Notes: a model not told the origin generated them from the letters alone. Counted from the stretch's first letter, positions 1-6,134 are shown. The stretch: 7,265 bases of DNA from Candidatus Campbelliibacteriota bacterium (GCA_003231675.1 QIJB01000016.1:1-7265); one strand, 5' to 3'. Numbers and translations are program-made.

Positions 1-490
1 CGGGTGTTTCCCGCCCGAACATTGAAACCAAAGCCTTGAGTTTTCCTCTCTCTTCGTCTATCTCACTGACCTTTCCTTCGAAATCTTTGAAGGCTCCCTC
101 ACTGATGCGGACAGTATCGCCAATTTTGATGTCCACCTTAAACTTCGGTTCCGTAACGCCCATCCTTTCAAAGAGCCTGTCTATTTCTTCCTTCGCCAAG
201 GGAACTGGGGTTGTCCCGGACCCGACAAACCCGGCGACTCTTGGAGTGTTTCTTACCACATACCAACTCACATCCGTCACAATCATATCAACCAACACAT
301 AGCCGGGATAAATTTTATCTTCCACCACCACGCGTTTTCCTCCTTTAATTTGAATTTTTTTTTCTCGCGGAACGATGACATTAAAAATTTTGTCATCCAT
401 CCCAAGGGATTCTATTCTCTGTTTCAAATTACGCACAACGGCGTCCTCATATCCCGAATAGGTGTGAATAGCGTACCAGTTTCTTCCAAT
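1..490 (-). CDS. nusG: Transcription termination/antitermination factor NusG (3' end outside window; AUU start proposed)
   Basis: NusG binds RNA polymerase and modulates pausing, Rho termination and coupling to the ribosome. The minus-strand frame reads NWYAIHTYSGYED near the N-terminus, then GYVLVDM, WYVVRNTPRVAGFVG and a KOW domain (about residue 115 onward) reaching SMFGRETP at the window edge. That is the full NGN plus KOW layout, and from family length only about 10-15 residues should be missing. No ATG, GTG or TTG occurs in this frame between the upstream in-frame TGA (542-544) and the conserved N-terminus. ATT at 488-490 lies exactly where B. subtilis NusG (MEKNWYVVHTYSGYE, from memory) has its Met, so I place the start there as an inference. 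The start lies inside secE in a different frame, so translation is probably coupled. Identity is certain; the start is not. A -1 frameshift from secE or an assembly indel are the alternatives. Confidence 0.93.
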   Translation of the reverse strand, partial: MGRNWYAIHTYSGYEDAVVRNLKQRIESLGMDDKIFNVIVPREKKIQIKGGKRVVVEDKIYPGYVLVDMIVTDVSWYVVRNTPRVAGFVGSGTTPVPLAKEEIDRLFERMGVTEPKFKVDIKIGDTVRISEGAFKDFEGKVSEIDEERGKLKALVSMFGRETP

Positions 491-687
491 TTCTTCTTTT
501 TGTTTTGAACGAAAGTTTTGAGCAAATAACTGAAAATCATATCAAAGAAAGACAAGAATAAAGCCACGGCGATTGAAATGCCGATAACAAGCAAGGTAAA
601 ATTTATTATCTGCTTTTGAGAAGGCCAGTTGACATTTTTCAACTCAACTCTTGTCCCTTTAATATAATCCTTTAACTTGTTATACAT
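424..687 (-). CDS. secE: Preprotein translocase subunit SecE, with unusual C-terminal extension
   Basis: SecE is the small essential clamp of the SecYEG protein-export channel in the inner membrane. The protein has the family hallmarks: a short basic N-terminus, the amphipathic motif ELKNVNWPSQKQ (residues 15-26), one membrane span (about 30-48) and the terminal FSYLLKTFV. Single-span SecE proteins normally stop about there, near 60 residues. Here the frame continues through NKKKK and about 20 further residues that simply read the start of nusG in another frame, giving 87 aa. The ATG at 687 is the only sensible start; only a weak AAGAGA precedes it. It is co-transcribed with nusG, the usual pairing. 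The tail may be real read-through, the overlap for a coupled AUU start, or the sign of a frameshift. Confidence 0.9.
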   Translation of the reverse strand: MYNKLKDYIKGTRVELKNVNWPSQKQIINFTLLVIGISIAVALFLSFFDMIFSYLLKTFVQNKKKKLEETGTLFTPIRDMRTPLCVI

Positions 688-696
688 ATTTCTCTT

Positions 697-721
697 AAAA
701 AAGCCCCTTTCGGGTCTTTTT
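697..721 (-). terminator. Hairpin plus U-run in the secE leader / behind the SIMPL gene
   Basis: On the minus strand AAAAAGACCC, loop GAAA, then GGGGCTTTTT forms a stem with one A/G mismatch, followed by the T-run. It lies 19 nt after the SIMPL stop and 10 nt before the secE ATG. It can terminate the upstream gene. It is also at the very 5' end of any transcript from the promoter at 732-760, so it could be a leader hairpin instead. The A/T arms make it roughly symmetric on both strands. Confidence 0.6.
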
Positions 722-731
722 ATTACTTATT

Positions 732-760
732 ATTCTATTTTATTTTATCTCATATGTCAA
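732..760 (-). promoter_or_regulatory. sigma70-like promoter for secE-nusG, overlapping the end of the SIMPL gene
   Basis: The minus strand has TTGACA (755-760, perfect -35), a 17-nt spacer and TAGAAT (732-737, 5/6 to TATAAT). The -35 lies within the last codons of the SIMPL gene and the stop TAA is inside the spacer. The predicted start is about 725, giving a leader of about 38 nt that contains the hairpin at 697-721. Confidence 0.7.
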
Positions 761-1507
761 GTTCACAGTAACGGAAACTTTGTTTTCGCCCATTGGAACC
801 TCGGGGGACGGCAACATTTCAGAGCCTCCTGAGCTCGACGCGAAATTAATCCCTCTAAACCTCGGCAACCCCTGCCATGACTCCGAAAAAGATGTCAAGC
901 GAACCAAATCCACTCCCAAATCCTCCGCCAAATTTTTCGCCTTTTTTTTCGCTTTGGCGATTGCCTTGCTCCGCGCTTCGTTTTTTGCTGTATCTTCATT
1001 CTCTATCGCGTAAGAAACGGAACCGATTGTGTTCACTCCCCTTTTCGCCAATCCAGTCAGAATTTTTCCAACACTGCCAAGGTCTCTGATTTTTACCTCA
1101 AGAGTCTGCTTTGCTTCATACCCCTTGAAAACTCTCCCTTGATCCTTAATGTAATCGTAGCGGGGTCTGATGTTATAGGAGGTGGTTTTTATATCCTTCT
1201 CGGCAAGCCCGGAAGTTTTTAAAAAATCAATGGCGGCATTCATAACTTTTGCCACTTTTGTTTGAGCCGAAATGGCTGTTTTCTCGTCTTTGACGGATGA
1301 AAGAATAATTTTAGCGATATCGGGCGACTTGAAAACTTCGCCGGAGGCGCTCACTGAAAGAGTGTTTTTGATGGCTGAGTTTAATCCTATGTATTTCGCC
1401 CCCTTCATCTCGGTGTAAGTCTTTGTGGCGACAAGAACAATAAGAACGACTAAAAAAGCAGTTGCCAAAGAAAAAATTATTTTTTTAAATGGAATTTTAT
1501 CAATCAT
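740..1507 (-). CDS. Membrane-anchored SIMPL-domain (DUF541, YggE-like) protein
   Basis: The protein has 255 aa from the ATG at 1507. A short basic N-terminus is followed by one hydrophobic span (about residues 10-28), then an exported SIMPL/DUF541 domain. Family features visible are NTLSVSASGEV at the domain start, TSYNIRPRYDY, a GYEAKQTLEVKI strand, the repeated-Ala/Lys helix ARSKAIAKAKKKAKNLAEDLGV, and a C-terminal VTVNLTYEIK strand. SIMPL proteins form oligomeric envelope assemblies; the E. coli relative YggE is linked to oxidative stress, but the molecular role is unclear. An in-frame TTG at 1528 would add seven residues, but it overlaps the -10 of the promoter at 1520-1548 and so would not be transcribed. 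The ATG has AAGGAA almost touching it, too close for a normal Shine-Dalgarno, and the leader is only about 5 nt. It is bounded by terminators on both sides, so it looks monocistronic. Confidence 0.85.
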   Translation of the reverse strand: MIDKIPFKKIIFSLATAFLVVLIVLVATKTYTEMKGAKYIGLNSAIKNTLSVSASGEVFKSPDIAKIILSSVKDEKTAISAQTKVAKVMNAAIDFLKTSGLAEKDIKTTSYNIRPRYDYIKDQGRVFKGYEAKQTLEVKIRDLGSVGKILTGLAKRGVNTIGSVSYAIENEDTAKNEARSKAIAKAKKKAKNLAEDLGVDLVRLTSFSESWQGLPRFRGINFASSSGGSEMLPSPEVPMGENKVSVTVNLTYEIK

Positions 1508-1519
1508 TTCCTTATTACT

Positions 1520-1548
1520 ATTATACAATAAAAGAAAATGAGAATCAA
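1520..1548 (-). promoter_or_regulatory. sigma70-like promoter for the SIMPL gene
   Basis: TTGATT (1543-1548, 4/6) is followed by a 17-nt spacer and TATAAT (1520-1525, perfect). The predicted start is about 1512-1513, some 5 nt before the ATG at 1507. The -35 directly follows the T-run of the preceding terminator. Confidence 0.65.
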
Positions 1549-1577
1549 AAAAGACTCGGGGAGTTTTCCGAGTCTTT
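1547..1577 (-). terminator. Rho-independent terminator of the 139-aa gene
   Basis: A 10-bp perfect stem, AAAGACTCGG (1568-1577) with CCGAGTCTTT (1550-1559) on the minus strand, has an 8-nt loop and a T6 tail (1547-1552). It lies 8 nt beyond the stop codon. Confidence 0.85.
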
Positions 1578-1585
1578 ACTTCTTG

Positions 1586-2005
1586 TTATTTTTTTTCTTT
1601 TTTTTGTTTTTCGCAAGCGGAGCTCAGCTCCGCTAGAAGCCTTGCGGCAAGGCTTCTGTATTCCGGTGTCCCAGCCGGAATATTACCGAAAATCAACGAG
1701 TTGAGGGGAATTTCCATTCCCCTCTCCCTGTTCATCCAGGAGAGGGAACCTACCCCCTCAATTATTTTAATCTTTTTCCCTTTTGTCCCCAACGATTTGA
1801 AATCGTCGGGACGAAAGGGTGATTCCACCCTGATTTTCCCAGCCCCCAGGCCGTCGCGGGACAGGAATACATATGTCCCCTCGCGACCCTTAAAAAGAAG
1901 ACTGAGAACGACGCCCGGGAATCGGACGAAATCCTCAACCTCCTCTTTTATCATTTCCTTATACTCTTTTTTTATCTCCTCTTTTTCCTCTTTGGACATT
2001 CCCAT
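1586..2005 (-). CDS. Unrecognised 139-aa charged protein
   Basis: I do not recognise a family. From the ATG at 2005 the protein begins with a Lys/Glu-rich segment (residues 4-25) that should be a charged helix. A compact region follows with FRFPGVV-like hydrophobics, GTYVFLSRDGLGAGKIRVESPF (about 43-64), KIKIIEGVGSLSW, and IPLNSLIFGNIPAGTPEY. It ends in a helix and a Lys-rich tail. No signal peptide or clear membrane span is seen, so it is probably cytosolic. The start is chosen because AGGAGG sits 7 nt upstream. An ATG at 2095 lies upstream of the predicted transcription start and is excluded. It has its own consensus promoter and terminator, so it is a separate unit between fusA and the SIMPL gene. 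The last helix (residues 117-130) is encoded by two back-to-back palindromes. Confidence 0.75.
   Translation of the reverse strand: MGMSKEEKEEIKKEYKEMIKEEVEDFVRFPGVVLSLLFKGREGTYVFLSRDGLGAGKIRVESPFRPDDFKSLGTKGKKIKIIEGVGSLSWMNRERGMEIPLNSLIFGNIPAGTPEYRSLAARLLAELSSACEKQKKEKK
1616..1657. repeat. Two adjacent perfect palindromes inside a coding region
   Basis: AGCGGAGCT-C-AGCTCCGCT (1616-1634) and AGAAGCCTTG-CGG-CAAGGCTTCT (1635-1657) abut with no gap. They encode residues about 117-130 of the 139-aa protein, in frame with no stop. Confidence 0.85.
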
Positions 2006-2010
2006 TGAAT

Positions 2011-2018
2011 GCCCTCCT
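2011..2018 (-). promoter_or_regulatory. Strong Shine-Dalgarno AAGGAGGG of the 139-aa gene
   Basis: The minus strand reads AAGGAGGG followed by CATTCA and the ATG at 2005. It is the clearest ribosome binding site in the window and it decides the start of this gene. Confidence 0.8.
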
Positions 2019-2043
2019 TTTAAAACAGAATTTAAATTTTTGA

Positions 2044-2056
2044 GCCGGAAACCGGC
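2044..2056. other. GCCGG/CCGGC hairpin in the leader of the 139-aa gene
   Basis: A 5-bp GC stem with a 3-nt loop lies in the roughly 87-nt leader between the promoter and the Shine-Dalgarno. On the plus strand it is followed by CCG and a T7 run, so it could also stop antisense transcription. Role unknown. Confidence 0.35.
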
Positions 2057-2098
2057 CCGTTTTTTTATATAAAATTTTAAAGTGCTCAATGTCATGTC

Positions 2099-2104
2099 AT
2101 TATA
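2099..2104 (-). promoter_or_regulatory. -10 box of a consensus promoter (with -35 at 2121-2126)
   Basis: The minus strand has TTGACA (2121-2126) and TATAAT (2099-2104), both perfect, with a 16-nt spacer. The predicted start is about 2092, ahead of the 139-aa gene. The promoter lies wholly inside the long palindrome at 2099-2152. Confidence 0.7.
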
Positions 2105-2152
2105 GTATAAAAAAAATAATTGTCAAGACAATTATTTTTTTTATACTATAAT
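2099..2152. repeat. 54-bp perfect palindrome (26-bp arms, 2-nt loop) behind fusA
   Basis: The left arm 2099-2124 and right arm 2127-2152 are exact reverse complements around AA (2125-2126). Each arm contains an 8-nt A or T tract. It starts 9 nt beyond the fusA stop. It could be a bidirectional terminator-like hairpin, and it carries a consensus minus-strand promoter. Confidence 0.9.
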
Positions 2153-2161
2153 TTCAATATC

Positions 2162-4258
2162 CTATTTCCTTCTTTCGGCGATGGTCTGGGTTATGTTGGC
2201 GGGAACAACGGCGTAATGGTTAAACTCCATCGTATAAGTGCCTCTGCCTTCCGTCATTGACCTCAACATCGTAACATAGCCAAACATCTCGGAAAGCGGG
2301 ACTTTGGCGTTTATCACCCGTAAATCTCCGCGTTCTCCCATTTCCTCAATCTGACCTCTCTTAGAACTCAGATTTCCGGTGATATCGCCCAAAAACTGCT
2401 CTGGAACGATAACCTCCACTTTCATAATAGGTTCAAGGATGACCGGTTCTGCCCTTTTGGCGGCGTCCTGAAACGCCATTGAACCGGCGATTTTAAAAGC
2501 GGCCTCGGAAGAGTCAACTTCATGGTAGGAACCGTCGTAAAGCTCAACAGAAAGGTCCACCATCGGAAAACCGGCGACAACGCCTCTTTGCATGGCTTCC
2601 TTAACCCCTTTTTCAACAGCAGAGATAAATTCCGAGGGAATAATTCCTCCCTTGATTGAATTGATGAACTCAAACTCTTCTCCCCTTTCTCGCGGTTTGA
2701 CCCTTAATTTAACATGACCGTATTGCCCGCGACCTCCTGATTGGCGAATATACTTTCCTTCCGCGCTGGCATCGGCGGTAATCGTTTCTTTGTAGGCAAC
2801 CTGAGGTTTGCCGATGTTCGCTTCAACCTTGAATTCCCGTTTCATCCGGTCAACCAAAACATCTAAATGCAATTCTCCCATTCCTGAAATAATCGTTTCC
2901 AGTGTCTCCGGATCGGATTCAATTCTGAAGGTTGGGTCCTCGTCGGAAAGGCGATGCAAGGCAATGCCCATTTTTTCCTGGTCGGCTTTTGTCTTAGGTT
3001 CAATTCGCAAGGAAACAACCGGTTCGGGAAATTCTATCTTTTCCAGAAGAACGGGGCGGTCAAGAGCGCAAAGGGTGTCTCCCGTGCGCGTATCCTTAAG
3101 ACCGACAATAGCGGCGATTTCTCCGGCGTAAACCTCTTTAATTTCTTCCCTGTCATTGGCGTGCATCCTTAAAATTCTTCCGACTCTTTCCTTTTTTTCA
3201 TTGCTCGCATTCAAAACGTAAGAACCGGCCTCCAGCGTTCCTGAATAAACGCGAAAATATGTCAATTGACCGACAAAAGGGTCTGTCTGAAGTTTGAAGG
3301 CAATAGCGGTGAAAGGCTCTTCATCGCTCGCCTCAATTTTAATTTCGGCGTCCGTTTCCGGATCATGACCTATAGTCGGGGAAACCTCCACAGGATTGGG
3401 CAAATCAATAACCGCGTCAAGAACCAACTGAACGCCCTTATTCTTTAATGCCGAACCGCAAAAAACGGGGACCAATTCATAGGCGATGGTTGCCTTCCTC
3501 AAGACTCTCTTTAAATCGTCAATGGAAATTTCTTTGCCCTCAAGGTAATCATCCATCAATTTGTCATCTTGCTCCACGATTTTTTCCACCAGAACTTTAC
3601 GGAGCCTTTCCGCCTCTTCTTTCATATTCTCCGGGATTTCCTCCTGTTTGACTTCCTCCCCGAGTTTCCCTTCAAATCTGTAAGCTTTTTGGATTAACAA
3701 ATCAACAACGCCGTCATGCTCGCCTTCAAGCCCTATCGGTATCTGCATTCTCACGGCATTCGGAGTGAGTCTGTCCAAAATTGACGCAAAACTCTTCTCA
3801 AAGTTGGCGCCCATCCTGTCCAGTTTATTTATGAAACAAACCCTTGGAATCTTGTATTTGTCCGCTTGTCGCCAAACCGTTTCCGACTGAGGCTCCACCC
3901 CGGCAACGCCGTCAAAAACCACCACAGCCCCGTCTAAGACACGCAGAGAACGCTCAACCTCAACGGTAAAATCAACGTGCCCCGGAGTGTCAATAATGTT
4001 TATGCGATGTTCAAATTCTTTCTCGCCTTTTTTATAAGTCGGGGTCCAAAAACAGGTGGTCGCGGCGGAGGTTATGGTTATTCCTCTCTCCCGTTCCTGC
4101 TCCATCCAATCCATAGTGGCCGCGCCCTCATGAACTTCTCCTATCTTATGGGAAACGCCCGTATAAAAAAGCACCCGTTCCGTCACGGTCGTCTTTCCCG
4201 CGTCTATGTGGGCGACAATACCGATGTCACGAATTTTCTCCAATGGATATTTTCTCAT
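2162..4258 (-). CDS. fusA: Elongation factor G
   Basis: EF-G is the GTPase that drives ribosomal translocation and, with RRF, ribosome recycling, in the cytosol. It has 698 aa, full family length. The GTPase motifs are all intact: P-loop AHIDAGKTT (16-24), switch I RGITITSAATT (58-68), DTPGH (90-94), NKLD (144-147) and GSA (268-270). The EF-G-specific insert lies about 155-260. Domain II follows, then domains III-V with GGRGQYGHVKLRV in domain IV and a C-terminal MTEGRGTYTMEFNHYAVVP. It is the third gene of the str operon after rpsL and rpsG, with a 106-nt gap to rpsG that holds a hairpin. The ATG at 4258 gives the standard MRKYPLEKIRDIGIVAHID start, but no Shine-Dalgarno is visible ahead of it, only A/T-rich sequence. 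Confidence 0.98.
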   Translation of the reverse strand: MRKYPLEKIRDIGIVAHIDAGKTTVTERVLFYTGVSHKIGEVHEGAATMDWMEQERERGITITSAATTCFWTPTYKKGEKEFEHRINIIDTPGHVDFTVEVERSLRVLDGAVVVFDGVAGVEPQSETVWRQADKYKIPRVCFINKLDRMGANFEKSFASILDRLTPNAVRMQIPIGLEGEHDGVVDLLIQKAYRFEGKLGEEVKQEEIPENMKEEAERLRKVLVEKIVEQDDKLMDDYLEGKEISIDDLKRVLRKATIAYELVPVFCGSALKNKGVQLVLDAVIDLPNPVEVSPTIGHDPETDAEIKIEASDEEPFTAIAFKLQTDPFVGQLTYFRVYSGTLEAGSYVLNASNEKKERVGRILRMHANDREEIKEVYAGEIAAIVGLKDTRTGDTLCALDRPVLLEKIEFPEPVVSLRIEPKTKADQEKMGIALHRLSDEDPTFRIESDPETLETIISGMGELHLDVLVDRMKREFKVEANIGKPQVAYKETITADASAEGKYIRQSGGRGQYGHVKLRVKPRERGEEFEFINSIKGGIIPSEFISAVEKGVKEAMQRGVVAGFPMVDLSVELYDGSYHEVDSSEAAFKIAGSMAFQDAAKRAEPVILEPIMKVEVIVPEQFLGDITGNLSSKRGQIEEMGERGDLRVINAKVPLSEMFGYVTMLRSMTEGRGTYTMEFNHYAVVPANITQTIAERRK

Positions 4259-4292
4259 AATATTTTAAATTTTTTTGACGAAAACAAACTAA

Positions 4293-4331
4293 AAGAATCG
4301 CGAGTATCGGAAACGAAGGCGGGCGATTCTT
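4293..4331 (-). promoter_or_regulatory. Hairpin between rpsG and fusA
   Basis: AAGAATCGC and GCGATTCTT (4293-4301 and 4323-4331) are perfect 9-nt arms around a 21-nt loop that can form a small inner stem. On the minus strand a T-rich run follows the distal arm. It could act as a partial terminator, an mRNA processing site, or a structure for autogenous control. The function is inferred only from position. Confidence 0.45.
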
Positions 4332-4364
4332 AAAATCTAATCTTCAAGACCTTTATTTTAATTA

Positions 4365-4835
4365 TTACCAACTGAAATGGGCGAATGCCATATTTGCTTC
4401 CGCCATTTTCTGCACATTTTCTTTCTTTTTGACGGCCGTTCCTTCATTCTTGGATGCGGCAATCAACTCTTCGGAAAGACGACTTACCATATCCGATCCT
4501 TTCTTGGCTCGGGCGGCCTGCAATATCCATCTCGTTGCCAAAGCGAATTTTCTTTCCGGTCTTACCTCTCTCGGAACCTGATAATTGGCTCCTCCAATTC
4601 TCCTGGAGCGAACTTCCATGCGGGGAGAAGCGTTTTTAATCGCATCCTCAAAGACATCAATGGCATTTTCCGCCTTGGTCGCTTCTTTGATATTTTTCAG
4701 CGTGCTGTAAACTATTTTTTTGGCGATTGATTTCTTTCCGTCTTTCATTACGTGATTGATGAATTTCTCAATCTCAACCGAACCATAGATTGAATCCGGT
4801 TTTACGGTTATTTTATTTTTTATTTTCTTTCTCAT
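4365..4835 (-). CDS. rpsG: 30S ribosomal protein S7
   Basis: S7 (uS7) nucleates assembly of the 30S head and lines the mRNA exit/E-site. The protein has 156 aa, the usual length. Conserved segments are KPDSIYGS near the N-terminus, KFINHVMKDGKKSIAKKIVY (24-43), the signature MEVRSRRIGGANYQVPREVRPERK, ALATRWIL, and the C-terminal NKAFAHxxW-type ending (ANMAFAHFSW). It is second in the rpsL-rpsG-fusA operon, 34 nt after the rpsL stop. The ATG at 4835 has no recognisable Shine-Dalgarno, only AT-rich sequence. In many bacteria S7 represses its own operon by binding the mRNA; the sequence here gives no direct proof of that. Confidence 0.97.
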   Translation of the reverse strand: MRKKIKNKITVKPDSIYGSVEIEKFINHVMKDGKKSIAKKIVYSTLKNIKEATKAENAIDVFEDAIKNASPRMEVRSRRIGGANYQVPREVRPERKFALATRWILQAARAKKGSDMVSRLSEELIAASKNEGTAVKKKENVQKMAEANMAFAHFSW

Positions 4836-4869
4836 TGATTTTTAAAACTTGTTGATTTAAATTAGCGTT

Positions 4870-5280
4870 CTATTTTGATTTTTTCGCCCCATATTTGCTT
4901 CTCTTTTGTTTGCGTCCTTCAACTCCCGCCGTGTCCAACACACCGCGGACAATATGATAACGCACCCCGGGAAGATCTTTTACTCTTCCACCCCTGAGCA
5001 AAACAACGGAATGCTCCTGAAGGTTATGCCCTTCACCCGGAATATAAGCCGTAACCTCAAAACCGTTCGTAAGGCGCACCCTCGCGACTTTTCTCAAGGC
5101 GGAGTTCGGTTTCTTCGGCGTCTGCGTAAGAACCTTGACACAGACCCCTCTCTTAAATGGAGAAGGATAAAAAACCGGCTTGTTTCTCTTGCTGTTGAAG
5201 CCACGCTGAAGCGCCACCGCCTTTGATTTTTTCTTGGCCTTTTTTCTTGGCCTTTTCACTAATTGATTAATTGTCGGCAT
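4870..5280 (-). CDS. rpsL: 30S ribosomal protein S12
   Basis: S12 (uS12) lies at the decoding centre and controls accuracy. It has 136 aa. The diagnostic block TPKKPNSALRKVARVRL starts at residue 54, followed by IPGEGHNLQEHSVVLLRGGRVKDLPGVRYHIVRG. The lysines equivalent to E. coli K43 and K88 are present (K57 and K101), so the classical streptomycin-resistance substitutions are absent. D102 is the residue that RimO methylthiolates in other bacteria. An insertion (RGFNSKRNKPVFYPSPF, about 26-42) resembles the longer loop of Firmicutes S12 rather than the short E. coli form. It is first in the str operon and has its own promoter 33-61 nt upstream. No Shine-Dalgarno is seen. Confidence 0.97.
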   Translation of the reverse strand: MPTINQLVKRPRKKAKKKSKAVALQRGFNSKRNKPVFYPSPFKRGVCVKVLTQTPKKPNSALRKVARVRLTNGFEVTAYIPGEGHNLQEHSVVLLRGGRVKDLPGVRYHIVRGVLDTAGVEGRKQKRSKYGAKKSK

Positions 5281-5295
5281 AATAAAATTGCAACC

Positions 5296-5309
5296 GATAT
5301 TGCAATATC
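5296..5309. promoter_or_regulatory. 14-bp perfect palindrome over the rpsL transcription start
   Basis: GATATTGCAATATC is its own reverse complement and sits between the -10 (5313-5318) and the rpsL ATG (5280), across the predicted transcription start near 5306. A second ATTGCAA at 5287-5293 repeats the one at 5299-5305. It could be an operator or a small 5'-end hairpin. Confidence 0.45.
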
Positions 5310-5312
5310 AAT

Positions 5313-5341
5313 ACTCTATCAGAAACAAAAAATAAGGTCAA
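5313..5341 (-). promoter_or_regulatory. Promoter of the str operon
   Basis: TTGACC (5336-5341, 5/6) is followed by a 17-nt spacer and TAGAGT (5313-5318, 4/6) on the minus strand. The predicted start is about 5306, giving a leader of about 26 nt before rpsL. Confidence 0.6.
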
Positions 5342-5469
5342 CCCCGCGGACGGATACCAATCAGACTCAAAAAAGGAAAATAAAACATACTCAAAAAATT
5401 CGCCAAGATTCAAATGTCCGCAATCCGTGGACCTCCCCATTCCCCGAAGATTTTTCTCTTTGAAAAGAC

Positions 5470-5485
5470 GGGTGTCTTTAGTGGA
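5470..5485 (-). terminator. Weak candidate terminator behind the M50 gene
   Basis: AAAGAC-(4 nt)-GTCTTT forms a 6-bp stem, with only a short T-rich tail on the minus strand, about 30 nt past the M50 stop. The rest of the gap to the str promoter (about 5342-5469) shows no convincing gene or RNA. Confidence 0.35.
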
Positions 5486-5513
5486 ATGAGCGGAGGATTT
5501 TACCAAATCGTTA

Positions 5514-6134
5514 TTAAAAAGATACACCCGTCAGTAATCTGAAAATCAGCGTGATAAGAGGAAAAATCAGCTCAAGAAAGAAAAAGATAAAAATAAGAAT
5601 GATAAAAAAACCGTAGCGTTCAAGGAATTCTTCAATATGTCTCCATTGATACGGAAAAAAGGCGAAAAGAACTTTTGAACCGTCTAGCGGAGGAATCGGA
5701 ACAAGGTTAAAGATGGCAAGGATGATATTGATAAAAACAATCATAACGGAAATCTTCATAAAAGGAGTGGACATGAAGCCGTAAAAAGAGCCTAGGCGTA
5801 TAAGAATCCCGAAAAAAATCGCGACAATGAAATTAGCCACCGGACCGGCGGCGCCGACCAAAGCCGGACCCCATTTTTGATTTTTTAGATTATAAGGGTT
5901 ATAAGGCACCGGTTTCGCCCATCCGAAAATAATCCCGCCCAATAGATAGCTTGCCACAGGAACCACAAAAGAACCGAAAAAATCAAGATGTTTAACGGGA
6001 TTCAAAGTGAGTCGCCCGGCATACTTGGCGGTCGGGTCCCCCAAGGCGTTTGCCATATATCCGTGAGAAACCTCGTGGATAACCACGGACATTACCAAGA
6101 CGGCTATGGCGAAAATGAAATCAACTTCTTGCAT
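5514..6134 (-). CDS. Site-2 protease family (M50) membrane zinc peptidase
   Basis: Membrane metalloproteases of this family cleave substrates within or next to the bilayer. The 206-aa protein has HEVSH (residues 20-24) in its first membrane segment, giving the HExxH zinc site with the catalytic Glu. It continues GYMANALGDPTAKYAGRLTLNPVKHLD, then GWAKPVPYNP and AAGPVANF, and the third zinc ligand in NLVPIPPLDGSKV (D151). Several hydrophobic helices follow, with a very hydrophobic C-terminus. It lacks a PDZ domain, so it is a minimal YwhC-like member rather than RseP. The frame stays open 72 residues further upstream, but that part is antisense to rpmB, so MQEVDF at 6134 is the start. It is divergent from rpmB with only 30 nt between the two ATGs. 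The substrate is unknown. Confidence 0.92.
   Translation of the reverse strand: MQEVDFIFAIAVLVMSVVIHEVSHGYMANALGDPTAKYAGRLTLNPVKHLDFFGSFVVPVASYLLGGIIFGWAKPVPYNPYNLKNQKWGPALVGAAGPVANFIVAIFFGILIRLGSFYGFMSTPFMKISVMIVFINIILAIFNLVPIPPLDGSKVLFAFFPYQWRHIEEFLERYGFFIILIFIFFFLELIFPLITLIFRLLTGVSF

Noticed and set aside
1508..1528. TTG start (1528) for the SIMPL gene
   Set aside because: The TTG overlaps the upstream edge of the TATAAT -10 box, so it should not be transcribed.
2006..2095. Earlier ATG start (2095) for the 139-aa gene
   Set aside because: It lies upstream of the transcription start predicted from the consensus promoter and has no Shine-Dalgarno, while the ATG at 2005 has AGGAGG at a good distance.
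2117..2152. Plus-strand promoter in the long palindrome
   Set aside because: The -35 on that strand is AAGACA, and it would only drive antisense transcription of fusA.
5267..5527. Minus-strand open frame of 86 codons between the M50 gene and rpsL
   Set aside because: It covers the str promoter and the rpsL start, has no recognisable domain, and has no Shine-Dalgarno at its start.
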